Shown here: positions 17,581 to 26,793 of the stretch, piece by piece | Layout of the letters: every line of letters begins with the position of its first letter | How positions within the stretch are numbered: position 1 is the first letter of the stretch | Source of the DNA: Candidatus Caenarcanales bacterium | GTDB lineage: Bacteria; Cyanobacteriota; Vampirovibrionia; 2-02-FULL-35-15 | Direction of reading: 5' to 3' | Length of the DNA: 64,000 nt | Assembly: GCA_020050435.1 (NCBI GenBank) | Contig: JAGVKQ010000007.1 | Span: forward strand, 208,632 to 272,631 | The notes under the pieces: generated by a model | What the model was told of the DNA's origin: nothing | Database searches by the model: none | Seen by the model: the letters and a program-made list of their open reading frames with translations, nothing else | Made by a program: the position numbers and the translations under genes

Positions 17581-19438
17581 CTTTGCCCCCTAATGTCATG
17601 CGTAAGGCATTAATGATAGCTAATATATCAATTGCTTCCTGTAAAAGTGCACCCATAACAGGTGTTATAAACCCACTTGCAGCAAATCCCATACCAATGA
17701 TGCTTAAAATCATGCCACCTCCAGCACTTTGCAAAGCAATTTGACGCATGGATTTGCTTATGTGGATTAGCTCGTCTACTTTAATTAGTGAATTATCCAT
17801 GATAACTGCACCTGCAGCTTCTGCTGTAATATTGCTATTTTGTCCAAAAGCAATGCCTACAGTTGCAACAGCAAGAGCTGGTGCATCATTTATTCCATCT
17901 CCCATAAAAAGTGTTGGGGCTTTCTTAGTTTCTGACTGTACAATAGCAAGTTTTTGTTCAGGACTTTGTGAGGCTAACACTTCTGTAATGTCAAGCAACT
18001 TAGCGAGGTAGCTTACCTCAGATTCCCTATCGCCAGAAACTAGCATTATTTTTTGGAATTGATGAGAAGGTTTAAGATGACTAATGAAAGACTTTCCTTC
18101 TTTACGGGGAGCATCACGAAAATGAAATGTTGCAGCATAGCAATCATCTTCTAAGACCATACATTCTAATCCAGGTGATATAGGTGGGAGTATAGTTTCT
18201 ATTTTAGGATTAATTTTTAGCAGGCTTTTACGATGCGTAATAGTAATGGTATGGTTTTCTACCTTGCCTGTTAATCCTTGACCAGGTTTTTCAGAAACAC
18301 TAGTGGCTTGAAGAAGTGGAAGATTTAATTTTTGAGAAGCCTGAATAATGGCACTTGCTAGTGGATGTTTAGAATAACGCTCAATACTTGCTGTTCTTTG
18401 TAAAACATCTTCTTTTTTAATTCCTTCTGCTGGAATTATTTCTGTCAATTCTGGCTGCCCATAAGTAAGTGTGCCAGTTTTATCAAAGATGGCTGTGCGA
18501 CAAGTAGGCAGACGCTCTAACACAGTGGGATCTTTAATAATAATTCCCCGTTTGGCTGCCATTGAAATAGCACTAATTATAGTAATGGGAATAGCAATTA
18601 GTAATGGACATGGTGTTGCAACTACAAGCACAGAAAGAAATTTTGTTAAATCACCAGTTAAAAACCATGTGACCAAAGCAAATATAAATGCAATTGGCAC
18701 AAATACTATAGCAATCTGATCGCCTAAACGACGCATGGTTGGTCGCTTCTGCTCAGCTTCTTGCATAACCTGCATAATGCTTGCATAGCGTGAGTCAGCG
18801 GGAAGTCTCTCAGCTTGTACTATTAAAACAGATTCACCATTAATAGCCCCTGAAAGCACTTTTGTTCCTGGTGCTTTTGAAACTCGATAAGGTTCACCAG
18901 TAAGATAAGATTCATCCATTGAGCTTTGTCCCTCAATTACTACACCATCTACTGTTGCTGTTTCATGTGGATAAATCACAATGACATCATTGATCTGAAC
19001 ATTTGATAGCAAAATCTCTTCAATTTTTTCGCCTTGTTTACGATGAGCATTAGATGGCATACGTTGTGATAATGCAAGTAAAACAGATGAAGCCTTACGT
19101 TTAGCATAATCTTCTAATACCTGCCCGCTAGATAGCATTAATATAATTAATACAGCTGCTAAATATTCTCCTAGGACTACAGCTGTTATCAAGGCTAGCG
19201 CTGCTAAGAGATCTGCTCCAAAGTTACCTTGAAATAATTTTCGCAAAATTTGAAATATTAATGGTAGTCCACCTGTAGCTATAACTATAAAAAGTGGTAT
19301 GTCATGCAGAGAATAACCTGCTATAGAAGATAGGTGAAAAAAACTCAGTGCTAAATTTAATACAATTGCTAATATACTTGCAATAAATAAAACCGTTTGC
19401 CATTGATAAGTAACTTTATGTGACTTTGTTTTTTGCAT
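17549..19438 (-). CDS. heavy-metal translocating P-type ATPase (ZntA/CadA-like)
   Basis: VVATPCPLLIAIP, FDKTGTLTYGQPEL, KHPLASAI, MVSGDRESEV, MGDGINDAPALA. Confidence 0.95.
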   Translation of the reverse strand: MQKTKSHKVTYQWQTVLFIASILAIVLNLALSFFHLSSIAGYSLHDIPLFIVIATGGLPLIFQILRKLFQGNFGADLLAALALITAVVLGEYLAAVLIILMLSSGQVLEDYAKRKASSVLLALSQRMPSNAHRKQGEKIEEILLSNVQINDVIVIYPHETATVDGVVIEGQSSMDESYLTGEPYRVSKAPGTKVLSGAINGESVLIVQAERLPADSRYASIMQVMQEAEQKRPTMRRLGDQIAIVFVPIAFIFALVTWFLTGDLTKFLSVLVVATPCPLLIAIPITIISAISMAAKRGIIIKDPTVLERLPTCRTAIFDKTGTLTYGQPELTEIIPAEGIKKEDVLQRTASIERYSKHPLASAIIQASQKLNLPLLQATSVSEKPGQGLTGKVENHTITITHRKSLLKINPKIETILPPISPGLECMVLEDDCYAATFHFRDAPRKEGKSFISHLKPSHQFQKIMLVSGDRESEVSYLAKLLDITEVLASQSPEQKLAIVQSETKKAPTLFMGDGINDAPALAVATVGIAFGQNSNITAEAAGAVIMDNSLIKVDELIHISKSMRQIALQSAGGGMILSIIGMGFAASGFITPVMGALLQEAIDILAIINALRMTLGGKVEIDLPLLKT

Positions 19439-19452
19439 TTAATTGTTTCTAG

Positions 19453-20862
19453 CTAAATGGTATAACTTTCATGCAATGCCGGGATCCTCACATTGTTTCC
19501 TTTAGCTTTTAACTTACCAGCAAAACTAGCCATAGCTTCAGGAGCACCATGAACTAAAAAAGTAGTTTCTGGTTTACCAATATTTTTATGCCACTGAAGT
19601 AATTCATTGGTCCCAGCATGGGATGAAAATCCATTTATTGTATAAACTTTTGCACGTACACTTATTTCTTCTCCATATAAATATATTGTTTTTGCACCAT
19701 CTATTATTTTTCTTGCAATTGTTCCTCCTGCTGCAAAGCTTACAAAAATAACACTGCAATCCTCTCTCCATAAATTATGCTTTAAGTGCTGGCATATACG
19801 CCCACCATTACACATTCCCGAGCCAGCCATAATTACTGCACCACTTTTAATGTTGTTTATTTCTATAGATTCAGAAACGTCTCTTGTGAAACTTAGATTT
19901 GGTAAAGAAAAAGGGTCTTTGTTCTGTTCGAATATTTTTGCAGACTCTTCGTCATAACATTCAGAATGACGCTTATATATTTCAGTGGCTGAAATTGCCA
20001 TTGGTGAATCAAGAAAGACCTGCATGCTTCGTGGTAATTTACCTTTTTCAACTCCTTCTCTTAGGAAAAAAAGAAGTTCTTGGGCGCGCTCAAGAGCAAA
20101 TGTAGGAATATAAACATTGCCACCACGCTTAAAGGTATCATTTATAGCTAAATAAAGTTCACTAACGGATCCTTCAATTGATTTATGAGATCTGTCACCA
20201 TAAGTTGTCTCCATAACTACAATATCTGATTGCGGTAAAGATGCTGGATCACGGATGATTGGTTTGTTTTTATTACCAATATCCCCCGAAAAAATAATGC
20301 TTTTTTTCGAGTTACCATCTCCTATTTCTAAAAATATAGATGCAGCACCAAGTATATGACCTGCATCAAAGAAGGTTGCTTGAATTCTATTTGAAAGTTT
20401 TATTGGTTTTTCATAAGCTGCATTACGCCCAAAATAATCTAATGAATTAAGAACATCTAAAGTAGTGTAAAGCGGACGACTATGATGCTTGCTTTTTTTA
20501 CTATGTTTATAGCTTCTTTTAAAATGTTTTGCATTTCTTTTAGCTTCTTCTTCATGTACATGAGCAGAATCGAGCATAACAAGTTTTGCTAATTCCCGAG
20601 AAGCACTAGTGGTAATGATTTCACCGCGAAATCCTTGTTTAACTAAAAGTGGTATTCTTCCGCAATGATCTAAATGAGCATGTGTTAATAAAAGATAATT
20701 TATGTCTTTTGCTTTAAATCCAAATGGTTTTAAGTTCTCTTCAGTAAGCCCTTTTCCACCTTGATACATGCCACAATCAATTAAAATCTTTATGCTTCCA
20801 ACTTCTAGTAGATGACATGAACCTGTTACTTCTCTGGCTGCTCCGTGAAATGAAAGCTTCAT
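19453..20862 (-). CDS. MBL-fold/beta-CASP RNA-processing-type hydrolase
   Basis: LLTHAHLDHCGRIP, FSGDIGNKNKPI, ETTYGDRSH, SGMCNGGRICQHLKHNL, FSSHAGTNELL. Confidence 0.93.
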   Translation of the reverse strand: MKLSFHGAAREVTGSCHLLEVGSIKILIDCGMYQGGKGLTEENLKPFGFKAKDINYLLLTHAHLDHCGRIPLLVKQGFRGEIITTSASRELAKLVMLDSAHVHEEEAKRNAKHFKRSYKHSKKSKHHSRPLYTTLDVLNSLDYFGRNAAYEKPIKLSNRIQATFFDAGHILGAASIFLEIGDGNSKKSIIFSGDIGNKNKPIIRDPASLPQSDIVVMETTYGDRSHKSIEGSVSELYLAINDTFKRGGNVYIPTFALERAQELLFFLREGVEKGKLPRSMQVFLDSPMAISATEIYKRHSECYDEESAKIFEQNKDPFSLPNLSFTRDVSESIEINNIKSGAVIMAGSGMCNGGRICQHLKHNLWREDCSVIFVSFAAGGTIARKIIDGAKTIYLYGEEISVRAKVYTINGFSSHAGTNELLQWHKNIGKPETTFLVHGAPEAMASFAGKLKAKGNNVRIPALHESYTI

Positions 20863-21416
20863 AGTTTATTGCCTTTGTTAATATGATTAATAATAAATTG
20901 TACTCTTTGTGAAATTGAAGCAACTGGTACTCTTACGACATTATATCCAAGTTCAGTATAGCAATTATATAATGCCTCATGAATCTCTTTGGCTTTATTG
21001 CTGTTTTCTGTTCTTGCATAATCTATTTCGTATTTGGGCAGTAAATCTAAAATAAATATTCCTTTATAGCGTATATTCTTACTCATTTCTATTACACCAT
21101 TAAGATCACCACCACAATCTTTAAGATAAACAATGCTGTCTGGTAAGCCTCTCTCCCAAAAAATTAATTCTTCTTTAGATGCTTGCATTTCTCTTTCTAT
21201 TTTAATTCTTAAAATATTTTCTTCAAACTCTTGCTGGTTCCCTCTAATTTGTTCAATAGTCTTACCTTTACTAAGTTCATCATCAATTAAAATACGAGCA
21301 ACTTCAGGGCGAATTAAATAACCTAAAAATGCCAGATGATCAATAGTTTTTGATTTACCAGTTGAAGGTCCACCAGTTATAATGTACCAATTTGTTTTTT
21401 CAATAATATTGTTCAT
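20859..21416 (-). CDS. AAA-type ATPase/kinase-like P-loop protein
   Basis: YIITGGPSTGKSKTIDHLAFLGYLIRPEVARILI P-loop. Confidence 0.8.
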   Translation of the reverse strand: MNNIIEKTNWYIITGGPSTGKSKTIDHLAFLGYLIRPEVARILIDDELSKGKTIEQIRGNQQEFEENILRIKIEREMQASKEELIFWERGLPDSIVYLKDCGGDLNGVIEMSKNIRYKGIFILDLLPKYEIDYARTENSNKAKEIHEALYNCYTELGYNVVRVPVASISQRVQFIINHINKGNKL

Positions 21417-22123
21417 TTTTCAGCTTGTAAAATTTGATCTGATAACGGTTTACACCTAACATTATGCTTAATTATCTTTGCTGGGTTCCCTTCTACCATT
21501 GTATCTGGAGGAACATTTTCAAGAACAACACTGCCAGGTCTCACTATTGCACCCTCACCTATTGTTAGAAAAGATGAAATTATCACACAAGGCCCTATTT
21601 TTGCTTTTTCTCCAATCTGTACCCCTGGACCAATTTTTACTTCTGCTCCTATATCAGCTTTTTCTCCAATAATTACTCCAGGTGAAATAGTCGTAAACCC
21701 TCCTATTGATGCACCTTCACCCACATCGATATAACCAAGAATTATTTTTCCATTTTGTTCAAATAAATGATTAAAACAATTTACTTTTAAACCAACAGAT
21801 ACACCTCTTCTAAATCGAGTCCAGCCCTCCAGAACTATATCAATTGTTAATTCTGGTGCTATAAAAACATCTTCATCAATTACTAGCCCAGCAAGTCTAA
21901 ATAAAAATTGTTGTAATGCTGATGGAGGTAATAAACTTGCTATCTTTGATATGTAACCACGAAAAATCATATGTGATTTTTCGTCTAATCTAAATGATGA
22001 AAAGATTGCATTTCTTTTTGCATCTTCGCCTTCCAGTCTCATTACGAAGTATCTACGTGGATGTTTTCTTCTTTTGTTATTTTCTTTAAGTTCTTGAATT
22101 TGCTGATGATACTTTTTAATCAT
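21413..22123 (-). CDS. hexapeptide-repeat acyltransferase-like (left-handed beta-helix) protein
   Basis: IGGFTTISPGVIIGEKADIGAEVKIGPGVQIGEKAKIGPCVIISSFLTIGEGAIVRPGSVVLENVPPDTMVEGNPAKII. Confidence 0.85.
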   Translation of the reverse strand: MIKKYHQQIQELKENNKRRKHPRRYFVMRLEGEDAKRNAIFSSFRLDEKSHMIFRGYISKIASLLPPSALQQFLFRLAGLVIDEDVFIAPELTIDIVLEGWTRFRRGVSVGLKVNCFNHLFEQNGKIILGYIDVGEGASIGGFTTISPGVIIGEKADIGAEVKIGPGVQIGEKAKIGPCVIISSFLTIGEGAIVRPGSVVLENVPPDTMVEGNPAKIIKHNVRCKPLSDQILQAEK

Positions 22124-22362
22124 TAGGCTTAATAACCATACAGTTGCTCCTTATGTTATCAATGGTTTTATATTTGTCCATTGAATACCAACAGATTATA
22201 TCAGACTAGTTTATTTTTTCAAAGATTCTAGACATGAAATTTATTCAATATTTTGCAAAGGATTATTTTTACTATGAAAGCATTTTTTGTAATGCCTTAA
22301 TTCATCATCCTTGGTTATGGAATAGGTGAAAAAAACGCAACGAAGTGACCATTAAATAATAT

Positions 22363-22500
22363 TGGGAGACCTAGTTAATAAATAAGTTTTAAGTTGCAAG
22401 TTTCAAGTAGTAAGGAATTCAGTTCTCCTTGAAACTTGTTACTTATTGCTTGAAACTAGTTAGTTCGCCACGCTAATACGCTATTGAAAGTGGCTTAGAT
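22363..22500 (+). repeat. dispersed array repeat R3 with internal hairpin insert (about 22375-22461)
   Basis: GGGAGACCTAGTTAATAAATAAG...CAAGTTTCAAG...CTTGAAACTTG...AGTTCGCCACGCTAATACGCTATTGAAAGTGGCTTAG. Confidence 0.85.
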
Positions 22501-22501
22501 A

Positions 22502-23464
22502 CTATTTAAATTTGTAAGAGGACAACCTTTTATCACCAAGTTTTTCTACTAGTTTTTTATCTACGCAATATTTTAAATCTCTACTAGCTGTAGCAGTTGA
22601 GATGTCTTTAAAGAGGTTAATATAATCTTTCCTACTAAACATCTTATTTCTAAAATATTCCTTAGCTTTATTAATTCTTTGTTCTGTACTTGCTGGTTCT
22701 GGTTTAAATTCGGAGTAATATCTGCTAAGTGAGTTATAAATAATTCCTAACATAAACTCTATAAATCTAGTTGATTCTCCTTGCTTATCTGACTGCTCTA
22801 AAGCTAAATAATATGCTTGTTGATTTTCTTTGATAATTGATTCAATAGGAATATATTGAAATACAGGGTTATATTTATAGAGAATTAAAGTCTGCCAAAA
22901 TCTTCCAAGCCTTCCGTTTCCATCTAAAAACGGATGAATAAATTCAAATTCATAATGAAATGCGGAACTTTGTATTAAGGGATGCTCATCCTTATTTCTT
23001 TTTATGTAATCAAAAAGATTCTTTAAAAGCTTTGGTAACATTTTAGGTTGAGGGGCGATATGTGAAACCTTGCTACCTTTTAAGATCCCCACATTGGTTG
23101 ATCTAGTCTTGCCTGCATTATCAATCAAACCCTGCATAAATGTTTTATGAGCTTTGCATAGTGAATCCAGAGAGCCTGGATTGTACTTAGTTAAACCTTC
23201 GTAAGCTTTAATTGCATTATTTACTTCTAAGATATCTTTCTTAGGACCTATGATTTTTTTGTTTTCTATGATGTCTGTTATTTGCTCAATAGATAAAGTA
23301 TTACCTTCAATTGAGAGCGTTCCATAAATCGTTTTAATTTTATTTTGCTTTCTTAGTTGTGGGGTAGGAATAACTGAAATTAGACCTTCTAGCTTCCCGA
23401 GTAATTGTGAAATATCAGCTATTAGTGATATTGATTGTTTTGTTATTTTATAAGGTTGGTACAT
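22502..23464 (-). CDS. Fic-family protein (Fic plus C-terminal winged-helix-like region)
   Basis: FIHPFLDGNGRLGRFWQTLIL = HPFx[DE]GNGRxxR; inhibitory-helix-like SIEGNTLS. Confidence 0.93.
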   Translation of the reverse strand: MYQPYKITKQSISLIADISQLLGKLEGLISVIPTPQLRKQNKIKTIYGTLSIEGNTLSIEQITDIIENKKIIGPKKDILEVNNAIKAYEGLTKYNPGSLDSLCKAHKTFMQGLIDNAGKTRSTNVGILKGSKVSHIAPQPKMLPKLLKNLFDYIKRNKDEHPLIQSSAFHYEFEFIHPFLDGNGRLGRFWQTLILYKYNPVFQYIPIESIIKENQQAYYLALEQSDKQGESTRFIEFMLGIIYNSLSRYYSEFKPEPASTEQRINKAKEYFRNKMFSRKDYINLFKDISTATASRDLKYCVDKKLVEKLGDKRLSSYKFK

Positions 23465-23560
23465 AGTGTGATAGTATCAAATGATACTATCATTATACCC
23501 TAAATTGAGCTATCGTACCTATTATACTCTAGGAATTATGATATTAAACCTTATAGTTAA

Positions 23561-23624
23561 CGAGGTTCGCCAGGCTAATATGCTATTAAAAGTGGCTTGA
23601 TTGCACAAGGGTAGATTTGGTTTA
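23561..23624 (+). repeat. dispersed array repeat R4
   Basis: CGAGGTTCGCCAGGCTAATATGCTATTAAAAGTGGCTTGATTGCACAAGGGTAGATTTGGTTTAT. Confidence 0.85.
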
Positions 23625-23668
23625 TCAAGTATAACTACTGGTTTTTGCCATGCTAGGTTAAGAACATT

Positions 23669-23721
23669 AGAGAAAATTAATCTTTTTAGCTTGCAATTTT
23701 ATTCATTTAGTCTTTATCATT
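23669..23721 (+). promoter_or_regulatory. array-type promoter
   Basis: AGAGAAAATTAATCTTTTTAGCTTGCAA..., preceded by GCTAGGTTAAGAA as at 26682. Confidence 0.45.
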
Positions 23722-23753
23722 GAATTAGGTCCATCTTTTGTGAAAATTAAATT

Positions 23754-24482
23754 ATGAATTCTGTATCCGAATTTACATCATTAGCTGGAAGGTATCAACC
23801 AGGCAGATTTACTGCGAGTACTCTTGGTGCTCCTAAGTCTCTTAGTTGGGAAAATATTTATGAGCCACATGTTGAAGGTCATTTTTTTACTAAGCAACAA
23901 ATAGAAACCAGTTTTCCTAAGATTGCAAGAGCCTTTGATAAAGTTGTACAAATAGGTGCTGGATCTGGTTTCTTACTTTCAAATAGTGGCATACTACTTA
24001 CTGATGAGCATGTATTGGATTCAATATTTTATTCTAATAGTTCATTAAAAGTGCAAAACTTATTGCTTGGAGGACAACAAATATCTTCCTTGCAAAATAC
24101 AAATGTCTTATATAAGAGTAAAGAAGATGACTTTGCAGCATTACACATACCTTCAATGATTGGTAGGGGTTGTCTTGAATTCAATCTTTATCCAGAAGAC
24201 CATCTTAATGATGTTGTCTTTTTGATTGGTAATCCAAATAGTTTTATGGGAAATAAGATTAATCAAGTAGAACAAGTAGTTTCAGTTGGACAACTTCTAT
24301 CATATGATGGAAAAGTTTGTAAAGCAAGAATTTTAGCAACTAATGGTAATAGTGGAGGCCCTTTATTAAATAGACGTGGTGAATGTCTTGGATTTATTCA
24401 ACAACATTCAGAAGAAAGTCAGTTGGTTCAAGAGTGTCTTTCTATAAAATATGTTTTGGAAAAGCTTTCCACTAGTAGCTAA
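23754..24482 (+). CDS. trypsin-like serine protease
   Basis: GSGFLLSNSGILLTDEHVLD (His), KEDDFAALHI (Asp), ATNGNSGGPLLNRRGECLGFI (Ser). Confidence 0.82.
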   Translation: MNSVSEFTSLAGRYQPGRFTASTLGAPKSLSWENIYEPHVEGHFFTKQQIETSFPKIARAFDKVVQIGAGSGFLLSNSGILLTDEHVLDSIFYSNSSLKVQNLLLGGQQISSLQNTNVLYKSKEDDFAALHIPSMIGRGCLEFNLYPEDHLNDVVFLIGNPNSFMGNKINQVEQVVSVGQLLSYDGKVCKARILATNGNSGGPLLNRRGECLGFIQQHSEESQLVQECLSIKYVLEKLSTSS

Positions 24483-24500
24483 GTCTTTTTTTTATTTATA

Positions 24501-24570
24501 AGTGGCAAACCTTAAAGTGGTGGAGACCTAATGCAGGAAGTTCACGCTAATACGGTTTCGTTCTAGATTA
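24501..24570 (+). repeat. dispersed array repeat R5 with left inverted arm
   Basis: AGTGGCAAACCTTAAAGTGGTGGAGACCTAATGCAGGAAGTTCACGCTAATACGG. Confidence 0.75.
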
Positions 24571-24729
24571 AATATTTTTAAGGATACAATATTAAGACTC
24601 AATTTTCTAAAAATGTTCAAACAATTCTGCAAGAAATAACAACTTTTGCTGTTGGTTTAATTTGGTTGAGAATCGTCACTATCTTGACATTGACAGATCT
24701 TTATTAAAAATAGTTATAATAACAACCTT

Positions 24730-26487
24730 ATGTGTCGTATAGGTGTTGTAATTGGTCCAAATGCTAGGCATTTGGGTATTAAACTAGCTGAACTTCAAAA
24801 ATATGGGGGGAACCACCCTCCTGAATTATGGAGTGGTAGTACCTGTGCTTTAATGCACAATCGTTTTGATGTTACATCATCTGATTATGGTGATGGTACA
24901 TTTCCATTAGAAACAGATAATTTTGTTTTGCACTTTAATGGTGAAGTCTATGGATGGATGAATGATGACTTTAAGTCTGCTAAAGAGAAGAGTGATTCTC
25001 ACTTTGCAATGAGAGTTATTGAAAGTGTTGGTGTTGAAGCATTTTTAAAAGATGTGGATTTTCAAGGCTCGTATCAGATTTATGATAAAAAAAATAAATT
25101 AACCTACATTGCTGTAGATCAACTTAACACAGCTGGATATTTCTATACGGTTCATGGAGACAGCTTTATTGGGGCATCTGAACATTCAGCTGTTCACTCT
25201 GTCTTGTCGGAGCTTGGTGCACCATCTGACACCCCAATAAACATTATAAAAAATGGATCATTTATTACAGTAGATGAAAAATTAAATGTTAATTCATTTG
25301 AATATAGAGATAGCTATAAACGAGTTTGGTCTGGACAACAATTCTCAATTGATGATTTTAAAGCTAGAGTAGAGATCTTAAATCAGCATTTAAAAAAATC
25401 AGTTGATTTGCGAATACCGGAATCAGGAGAATTTGGTGTGTTATGTAGCGGAGGTGTAGATAGCAGTTTGATTTTAGCTTATGCAGTGAAAGTATTGCGA
25501 GAACATGGAGAACTTGAACGCCTTAAAATATTTACTTTTGCTGACGAGGCAAAAAGTGTTGAAAGAGATAATGATCTTTTCAATGTTAAAGTTTTGCTTG
25601 AAGCTTTAGAGATTGATGCAGATGCATTCTTACAAATAATTTCAAAAGAATTTGTTGATAATTACAAGGATAGAGTTTATAAGGAGACTGTTTTTACTGA
25701 ATCTCCATTTTTAGTTGCACCAGTACCAATGTTGGGTGCAGGTTCAAGACATATGGTCGCAATGTCATTAATACTAGGATGGATTGTTAATCATAATCCT
25801 GCAGTGAAAGTAATATTGACTGGAGATTGTGCTGATGAAATTTTTGCTGGTTACAATCCTATGAGCCAAAATATTTTTTCGGGAAATGAATTGAAAGAAA
25901 GAGTTGTTCAAAAACTAAATGATTTACCATTGAATGATGCATCTAGAGTAGCTTTATCATGTTTTCATGGAACAAGATATGTCTCGGAAAATATATTAGG
26001 AATCTCTAACCCAAGACCAGTTGAAGTTAGACAGCCATTTACTAGCCATAAAGTATTAAATGTTTTGGAAGGATGCCATCCCGATTACCTAATCGGGAAA
26101 TATAGAGGTGAATGGTCATCTAAGTTTATTTTACGGAATGCTGCACTCCTTGCAGGTGTACCAGAAGAAATTGCATTTAGAAAAAAATTACCTTTCCATG
26201 AAGGAGCAACTGCACTTAGAAATTCTGAATTTGAAAGTAGAGAAATTGAATTTGCAAAATTAGAAAATACTGTATTTTCTGCAGATGAAGTTGAGCAGCT
26301 TAAGAAGCTAGGTATTGATCCTAATTCCCCTGGCTCTGCTATGTACAGAGTTGCAAATCGTTGTGGATTGCAAGGACTCTTTGCCGGAAACTCATTTAGC
26401 GATAGCATGCTAGGACATGTAAATTCAACTGATATTTCAGGAACTGAGTATTTACCATCTAAGCCTATAGAATTTACTTCTCTGTAA
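24730..26487 (+). CDS. asparagine synthase (glutamine-hydrolysing)-like protein
   Basis: N-terminal MCRIGVV (Cys2 GATase II), LHFNGEVYG, GVLCSGGVDSSLIL PPi loop, TGDCADEIFAGY. Confidence 0.88.
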   Translation: MCRIGVVIGPNARHLGIKLAELQKYGGNHPPELWSGSTCALMHNRFDVTSSDYGDGTFPLETDNFVLHFNGEVYGWMNDDFKSAKEKSDSHFAMRVIESVGVEAFLKDVDFQGSYQIYDKKNKLTYIAVDQLNTAGYFYTVHGDSFIGASEHSAVHSVLSELGAPSDTPINIIKNGSFITVDEKLNVNSFEYRDSYKRVWSGQQFSIDDFKARVEILNQHLKKSVDLRIPESGEFGVLCSGGVDSSLILAYAVKVLREHGELERLKIFTFADEAKSVERDNDLFNVKVLLEALEIDADAFLQIISKEFVDNYKDRVYKETVFTESPFLVAPVPMLGAGSRHMVAMSLILGWIVNHNPAVKVILTGDCADEIFAGYNPMSQNIFSGNELKERVVQKLNDLPLNDASRVALSCFHGTRYVSENILGISNPRPVEVRQPFTSHKVLNVLEGCHPDYLIGKYRGEWSSKFILRNAALLAGVPEEIAFRKKLPFHEGATALRNSEFESREIEFAKLENTVFSADEVEQLKKLGIDPNSPGSAMYRVANRCGLQGLFAGNSFSDSMLGHVNSTDISGTEYLPSKPIEFTSL

Positions 26488-26496
26488 AAAAATTGA

Positions 26497-26656
26497 TGGA
26501 GACCTAGTTAATAAATAAGTTTTAAGTTGCAAGTTTCAAGTAGCAAGGAATTCAGTTCTCCTTGAAACTTGTTACTTATTGCTTGAAACTAGTTTGTTCG
26601 CCATGCTAATACATTATTAAAAGTGGCTTGATTGCACAGGGTCAGATTTTGTTTAT
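26497..26656 (+). repeat. dispersed array repeat R6 with hairpin insert (about 26509-26596)
   Basis: TGGAGACCTAGTTAATAAATAAG...GTTCGCCATGCTAATACATTATTAAAAGTGGCTTGATTGCACAGGGTCAGATTTTGTTTAT. Confidence 0.9.
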
Positions 26657-26700
26657 CTAACTCAAGCCCTAATTTTTGCGATGCTAGGTTACGAATATTA

Positions 26701-26752
26701 GAAAGATTTAATCTTTTAGTCTTGATAATTAAGCAAAGAATTTTGCATGATT
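26701..26752 (+). promoter_or_regulatory. array-type promoter
   Basis: GAAAGATTTAATCTTTTAGTCTTGATA-18-CATGAT. Confidence 0.5.
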
Positions 26753-26793
26753 AGAATGCAAGGAAGAATAGATGATTAATTTTTACACAAAAT

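Noticed and set aside
17475-18719. Plus-strand ORFs antisense to the P-type ATPase
   Set aside because: Shadow ORFs on a strongly conserved CDS.
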